Source: Coriobacteriaceae bacterium AF45-21
Lineage (GTDB): Bacteria; Actinomycetota; Coriobacteriia; Coriobacteriales; Coriobacteriaceae
Direction of reading: 5' to 3'
Assembly: GCA_027682925.1 (NCBI GenBank)
Contig: JAQCYU010000040.1
Span: 1-13,817, forward strand
Length of the DNA: 13,817 nt
Shown here in pieces: positions 7,488-13,817 of the stretch. A program made the translations under genes and the position numbers. Each line of letters opens with the position of its first letter. Positions within the stretch are counted from its first letter, which is position 1. The notes beneath the pieces are model-generated. The model was not told the origin of the DNA, did not search any database, and saw nothing but the letters and a program-made list of their open reading frames with translations.

Positions 7488-7614
7488 GTCGTTGGGGACG
7501 TTCTTAAACGACTAATCATTCAAGAACGTCCCCAATGACTACCCGCAAAATGAGCGTGGATAATCTCCACTTTGAGCCTGCATCCAGGTCAAAAACGGGA
7601 GATTATCCACGCTC
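7488..7614 (+). repeat. Double-hairpin repeat element, copy 2
   Basis: Hairpin A: TTGGGGACGTTCTT (7492-7505) pairs with 7522-7535, and GTC/GAC extend the stem outward. The 20-base spacer (7538-7557) matches that of copy 1 in direct orientation. Hairpin B: GAGCGTGGATAATCTCC (7552-7568) pairs perfectly with 7598-7614. Compared with copy 1 at 1327-1446, the loops of both hairpins match in reverse-complement orientation. Confidence 0.85.
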
Positions 7615-7688
7615 GTTATTTGAGTGTCCAATAATCCTCGCTCGTTGTTACTTGAGTCCGGGGAGGCGGGTGTAGGGGAACGAGCGCT

Positions 7689-8501
7689 CTAAGAACTCGG
7701 AGCAGCGGGCGTATCTTTGGCAAAGTAGCTGCTATAGAGCGAATCGAGTACGTATTGCACGGCGATATGGCTGGCGAATTGCGTGATGCGGTGCGTCATG
7801 CTCTCGTGGTCGCTTACCGTGAGATAGGCGGCAAAGCCGGGGTGAATGCGGGCACAGTACGGCGTGCCGATGACGATGACCGGGACATGTCGACTGCTAA
7901 GGATCGGCAAGATCTCCTTGAGGTTGGGGGCAAGGCCGCTGTAGGAGATGACGATTGCCACATGGTCGGGACCCGAGGCGAGCGCCGTGCGCACCTGCGC
8001 CTCGACGCTGTCGTGGCACGTCGCGCTTTTGCCGGCGGAAAGCAGGCGATCGCGGAACATTCCCGCTGGATACAGGTTATGCGAGCCCGTGTAGATGTCC
8101 ACGGTGCCGGCGCGCATGATGAGCTTGGCGGCGTGGTCGAGCTGTGCAGGGTCGAGCAGCTCCTGCGTTTCGGCCAAGGTGGTCTGGTAGAGCCCCTCCA
8201 TGCGCTCCATCACCTGCGCAGGGGCGGAGGTGGCATCGAAGGGAAAGTTGATGTCCACGTCGCGCCGGTTGCCCGCCTCGGTCGCCTGGCGGATGAGCTC
8301 GACCTTGAGGTCTTTGAATCCCTCGAGGCCGAGCTTTTTGCAAAAGCGGTGCACGCTCGCGACCGAAACGTTGGCGCACGCGGCAAATTCCTTAATGGAA
8401 AGCCCGCGCACATCCTCGCCCATGGCGAGGGCCGTTCGCCCAAGTTGTTGCTCGGTGGGGGTGAGGCTTTTGCCCTGCGTGATCTTTCGCCTGATATCCA
8501 T
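7689..8501 (-). CDS. RpiR/MurR-family transcriptional regulator
   Basis: A 270-residue regulator with an N-terminal RpiR-type HTH (residues 1-75: LSIKEFAACANVSVASVHRFCKKLGLEGFKDLK) and a SIS sugar-phosphate-binding domain (about 115-255: VDIYTGSHNLYPAG, VAIVISYSGLAPNLKEILPI, VIVIGTPY). Such proteins usually control sugar-phosphate catabolism by binding a phosphosugar, which suits the neighbouring hydrolase. AGGAG precedes ATG 8501. As written it stops at TAG 7689-7691. One extra base near 7713 would instead give KDYARCSEF and continue to SEFLERSFPYTRLPGLK, stopping at TAA 7648-7650 (284 residues), which looks like the true C-terminus. It lies downstream of the GH106-like gene on the same strand, 166 bases away, and may be cotranscribed or have its own promoter. 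Confidence 0.88.
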   Translation of the reverse strand: MDIRRKITQGKSLTPTEQQLGRTALAMGEDVRGLSIKEFAACANVSVASVHRFCKKLGLEGFKDLKVELIRQATEAGNRRDVDINFPFDATSAPAQVMERMEGLYQTTLAETQELLDPAQLDHAAKLIMRAGTVDIYTGSHNLYPAGMFRDRLLSAGKSATCHDSVEAQVRTALASGPDHVAIVISYSGLAPNLKEILPILSSRHVPVIVIGTPYCARIHPGFAAYLTVSDHESMTHRITQFASHIAVQYVLDSLYSSYFAKDTPAAPSS

Positions 8502-8523
8502 ATGGCTCCTATGCGTTTGCGTC

Positions 8524-8548
8524 GCGATAAACCAATCATAGCGATAAA
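8524..8548. promoter_or_regulatory. Possible operator of the RpiR-type gene
   Basis: The octamer GCGATAAA occurs twice, at 8524-8531 and 8541-8548, 17 bases apart and 23-47 bases upstream of the regulator start. TATGAT on the minus strand between them could be a -10 box. Two direct repeats on spaced faces of the helix suit an autoregulatory site, but no known consensus supports it. Next to it, GGTCCGCCGG (8577-8586) and ACGACGGACC (8594-8603) form an imperfect inverted repeat. Confidence 0.3.
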
Positions 8549-8667
8549 TAAAACGTTCGGCTTGGCTGGGAGTTTTGGTCCGCCGGTCTATGAACGACGG
8601 ACCGCTCGACGCTGTGCGGGCTCAACATAGGGGCGCTGTCCTTGTTGGGCCGTTTGCGCCCGGGGCG

Positions 8668-11259
8668 TTACCCGAGCACGCGTACGGGCCCCAAGAGACC
8701 GCTGGGCTCGGAGGGCTCGGTCATGCCGAACACGTCGGGGACGGCGTGGTCGAGGGTGTTGATGATATCGATCGTGAGCGCGTGCTCACCGGCTAAAAGT
8801 GCGGCGGCCTCAAAGCGGTAAGGCGGACAGATGCGGGTGCCGAGGGATTTGCCGTCGAGGGTGACGGTTGCGGTCTCAAAGACCTCCCCAAGGTCGATGA
8901 CAGCGCGGCTGGCCGCTTCGCCCAGGACAAAGGAGGCCTGGTAGCGGAACGTGCCGGCCTTGCCGGGGAACTCGGCCGAGGAAAGGTCGTGCAGGTCTGC
9001 AAGCTCAACAGACTCGCCAAAGGCATCGGTACCAGGGGCAGAGAAGGCAACCGCCCAGGGCTCGTCGACGCATGTGGCTTCGTCTCCAGCAGTTGCCGCG
9101 CCGGCGGAACCTGTAGCCCCAAGGACCACGATGCAGCTCTCGTAGGGAGCCAGCTCGAGCGTGCCGTCAAAGGCGGCGGGATCGGTGCCGTTGAGCAGGT
9201 CGAGGCGCGCGCCTGCAACGGGTATGCCGTCGGCAAGCGCAATCTGAGTGGAGATACCCTGCTTGGGATGCTCGTTGACGAGCATCAGATAGGTCTCGCC
9301 CGCCCGCTCGTAGCGCAGTGCGCGCAGCCAGGGCTGGGACTCGGCACAAACCACGGTCTGCATACCGGCGTCGGCAAGCGTGCCTGCGAGCTCGGCGGTT
9401 GCCAGGAGCTTGATGCCGGCGACCGCGGCTGCATCCACGGAGGCAAAGCCCTCGCGGGCTGCAATATCACCGTCGTAGCGCTTGCTCGGCAACTCATCCA
9501 GCGCGTACACGGCAACACCTGCGGCTGCGGCGCGCGCGGCAAAGTCGAGCACGGCTCCGCCGACAAACTCGGCTCCGGGCATCACCAGGCAGCGGTATGC
9601 CTGGCCGTTCACGCCAAAGCCGCTACCGTCTGCGGCAATTTCAACGGCATAGCGCCCTGCGTCCTCAAATGCCTCTGCCGGCACGATGTCAAAGTCGACC
9701 TGCGCGCGCATAAGCTCGGAGGCGGCATGCTGCATAAAGTTCGCCTCGCCTGTCCACTCGGCGTCCGCATGGTAGAGAAGCGCCACCGGGGTCGTTGCGC
9801 GCCCGCCGCTCAGCAGGCTCGCCGTACGGTTCATGTAGCTCATGAGCTGCCCAAAGTGTGCAAACTGGGGGTTTTGGCCATGCGCATAGAAATGCGGCGG
9901 GCAGTCCCAGTCGGGGAAGGCGGCCATGCTAAAGGCATGCGGCACAAACCAATTGACGCCGCGCACCAAAAAATGATCGGCGATCCACTTCATCTCGCGT
10001 AGGCCTTCGTGCCATCCAAATGCGCCAAAGACCTCGGCCATGCAGCGCCCCTGCTTTTTGGGGTCGAGGTGTGCTGCCGAGGAGCCCAGCTTGGGCAGCA
10101 CGTAGTTATAGAACTCGAGGTTCCACACGCCGCGTCCGTAGCTGTGAAGGCCGCGGTCCATGCCGGGTACCAGCTGGTTGATCACGATGTCGACGCCCGC
10201 CATGTCCTGACCGCCCACGGCGCGGAAGTAGTGCCCGGCGCCCACGCCCAGGCGCGCGTGGCAGTCCTTGTCCTCGATAACGTGGCCGATGTACTGCACG
10301 CCGCGCGCGCGGCACCAGTCTCCGAGCTGGTCGCAGAAGCACTCCTTATAGAGGGTGCTCGCGATGTCCATATAGACGTGGCGTACGTGCGCGCCGGCCG
10401 GCTCGCGGTCCCACAGGTGCGGGAGCTCGGCCAGGTAGCGCTCGCCCAGTGCCGCGCGTAGGCGACGCTCAAGCTCGGCCGACCAGGGTAGGGGCGCGGT
10501 GGCCTTGCCGATGAGCGTGTCCGAGATGCCATCGGGGCCCGTGGTGCCCTTCTCGTTGGCAAATCCGGGCTCATCGGAGAAAAAGCCCAGGATCGTCTTG
10601 CCAAACTCATCGCCCAGATGCTCAAAATGCGGCTCGTAGACAGCATCGATGAGCTGCGCCACCGAGGCGCGGTCGACCATATTGATGTAGTCCTCGTTGT
10701 AGGAGGTCTTGCCGCTCGTGAACATCACGCATGCCTGCGTGAGGCCCGCAGGTGCATCGAAGACCAGGCGGCTGGGGTTGCCGTCTGCATCGTCGATTAC
10801 TCGGTAAGCGACGTCGACGGGGCTGCCGTCCTGCATAAATGTCACGCCGTAGAAGCGCTCCGTTTTGTCGAGCATGTTGGCGAGCGCGATGCTCGCGGCG
10901 GACGTGGGGCCCACGATGTCGAACGTGCGGTGCGTGAGCACGATCTTGCGGAGCTCGGGCACGGCCTCCTTGACGGCGCCGTTGGCAAAGCCCGTGGGGA
11001 AGTGCGCGTCGTCCAAGATCCAGAGCTTAAGGCCCAGCTGCTTGCACTCGTCAATGACAAAGCGCAAGTCGCGCCACCAGCCCTCGCCGCAAAAATCGGG
11101 GTGTGGGCGGCTTTCGAGACAGACCTCGTGGATGTCGGCGCCGGCGATCTTTTCCAGATACTCGGCAATGGTCTTATGGCTCTCGCCCTTCATCCACAAA
11201 AACGGAAGCACATGGTTGTCGTATGTACCCTCGAGCACCTGCTGATAGTGCGCGGTCAT
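8668..11259 (-). CDS. GH106-like glycoside hydrolase
   Basis: An 863-residue protein without a signal peptide, so it acts in the cytoplasm. The N-terminal catalytic part opens with DNHVLPFLWMKGES, continues with IHEVCLESRPHPDFCGEGWW and LGLKLWILDDAHFPTGFANG, and contains GFFSDEPGFANE (Glu at residue 230) and IGHVIEDKDCHARLG. These acidic motifs recall the GH106 alpha-L-rhamnosidase-like TIM-barrel proteins, in which an acid pair does the hydrolysis. The far C-terminus (ATVTLDGKSLGTRI, PPYRFEAAALLAGEHAL, IDIINTLDHAVPD) is a GH2-type sugar-binding jelly roll. Substrate is not known; rhamnoside is only a family guess. Start: AAGGAGG (rc of 11263-11270) 5 bases before ATG 11259; the frame stays open to 11718 but would overlap the AraC gene. 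Divergent from the AraC gene, a probable regulator. Confidence 0.75.
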   Translation of the reverse strand: MTAHYQQVLEGTYDNHVLPFLWMKGESHKTIAEYLEKIAGADIHEVCLESRPHPDFCGEGWWRDLRFVIDECKQLGLKLWILDDAHFPTGFANGAVKEAVPELRKIVLTHRTFDIVGPTSAASIALANMLDKTERFYGVTFMQDGSPVDVAYRVIDDADGNPSRLVFDAPAGLTQACVMFTSGKTSYNEDYINMVDRASVAQLIDAVYEPHFEHLGDEFGKTILGFFSDEPGFANEKGTTGPDGISDTLIGKATAPLPWSAELERRLRAALGERYLAELPHLWDREPAGAHVRHVYMDIASTLYKECFCDQLGDWCRARGVQYIGHVIEDKDCHARLGVGAGHYFRAVGGQDMAGVDIVINQLVPGMDRGLHSYGRGVWNLEFYNYVLPKLGSSAAHLDPKKQGRCMAEVFGAFGWHEGLREMKWIADHFLVRGVNWFVPHAFSMAAFPDWDCPPHFYAHGQNPQFAHFGQLMSYMNRTASLLSGGRATTPVALLYHADAEWTGEANFMQHAASELMRAQVDFDIVPAEAFEDAGRYAVEIAADGSGFGVNGQAYRCLVMPGAEFVGGAVLDFAARAAAAGVAVYALDELPSKRYDGDIAAREGFASVDAAAVAGIKLLATAELAGTLADAGMQTVVCAESQPWLRALRYERAGETYLMLVNEHPKQGISTQIALADGIPVAGARLDLLNGTDPAAFDGTLELAPYESCIVVLGATGSAGAATAGDEATCVDEPWAVAFSAPGTDAFGESVELADLHDLSSAEFPGKAGTFRYQASFVLGEAASRAVIDLGEVFETATVTLDGKSLGTRICPPYRFEAAALLAGEHALTIDIINTLDHAVPDVFGMTEPSEPSGLLGPVRVLG

Positions 11260-11298
11260 GGATCCTCCTTGGCTCGATCGATCTGCTGCATAGCACAG

Positions 11299-11330
11299 AT
11301 TATGGACGCGTCGGCGCGTTCTGCTAATAT
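11299..11330. promoter_or_regulatory. Overlapping divergent promoters of the hydrolase and AraC genes
   Basis: For the hydrolase (minus strand): TTAGCA (complement of 11322-11327) as -35 and CATAAT (complement of 11299-11304) as -10, 17 bases apart. For the AraC gene (plus strand): TAATAT (11325-11330) as -10, about 43 bases before ATG 11374, with no clear -35. The two overlap at 11325-11327, so one bound regulator could switch both. GACGCGTC (11305-11312), a perfect palindrome, lies in the spacer. Confidence 0.45.
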
Positions 11331-11373
11331 CTGAATCACGACGAACTATGACTAAATCAACGATTGGCAAGCC

Positions 11374-13817
<2,444 letters not shown>

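Larger units (their letters stand above)
7237..7647. other. Intergenic region rich in palindromes
   Basis: No credible gene lies between pyrE and the RpiR-type gene. The stretch holds a perfect 12-bp hairpin (7252-7279), a nested long palindrome (7293-7391), two single GGGGAC units (7443-7448 and 7470-7475), and the second double-hairpin element (7488-7614). A further short pairing, CGCTCGTT (7639-7646) with AACGAGCG (7679-7686), overlaps the likely 3' end of the RpiR gene. Confidence 0.6.

Noticed and set aside
8989..10002. Plus-strand ORF of 337 codons
   Set aside because: It is antisense to the GH106-like gene and cysteine/glycine-rich in a way typical of shadow frames.

Overview
The window looks like a chromosomal segment of a gut Coriobacteriia species, most likely Collinsella or a close relative. 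This is inferred from high GC, strong AAGGAGG-type ribosome binding sites, a regulator with a 12-helix membrane domain fused to a LuxR-type HTH (common in this class), and a dense set of glycan-use genes. No species-level marker (rRNA, tRNA) is present.

Layout. 1-399: no intact gene; a decayed 3' end of a probable glycoside hydrolase (121-288) abuts a repeat, followed by a hairpin. 400-1311 (+): ROK-family sugar kinase. 1312-1702: palindromic repeats and an 11-G tract. 1703-3246 (+): membrane-bound LuxR-type regulator with one frameshift. 3245-3341: terminator and a 45-bp hairpin repeat. 3357-6120 (-): MgtA-type Mg2+ P-type ATPase with four frameshifts. 6121-6556: a second copy of the 45-bp repeat, a 23-codon ORF with a perfect Shine-Dalgarno upstream of mgtA, and the pyrE leader. 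6557-7236 (+): pyrE with one frameshift. 7237-7688: hairpins, a nested palindrome and a second copy of the double-hairpin element. 7689-8501 (-): RpiR-family regulator, whose real 3' end is probably 7648. 8668-11259 (-): large GH106-like glycoside hydrolase. 11374-12366 (+): divergent AraC-family regulator. 12534 to the end (+): GH1 6-phospho-beta-glucosidase-like enzyme, cut by the window.

How the genes work together. The right half (RpiR regulator, GH106-like hydrolase, AraC regulator, GH1 enzyme) reads as a carbohydrate-utilisation island with intracellular hydrolases. The ROK kinase at the left end and the hydrolase remnant fit the same theme. mgtA and pyrE are housekeeping genes between them.

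Two things stand out. First, at least seven places (four in mgtA, one each in the LuxR gene, pyrE and the RpiR gene) need exactly one added or removed base to restore a normal family protein, and most sit in short homopolymers. This points to uncorrected indel errors rather than seven real mutations. Second, the intergenic DNA carries a family of GGGGAC-headed palindromic repeats. Two copies of a double-hairpin element have both hairpins flipped relative to each other while the spacer between them keeps its orientation.
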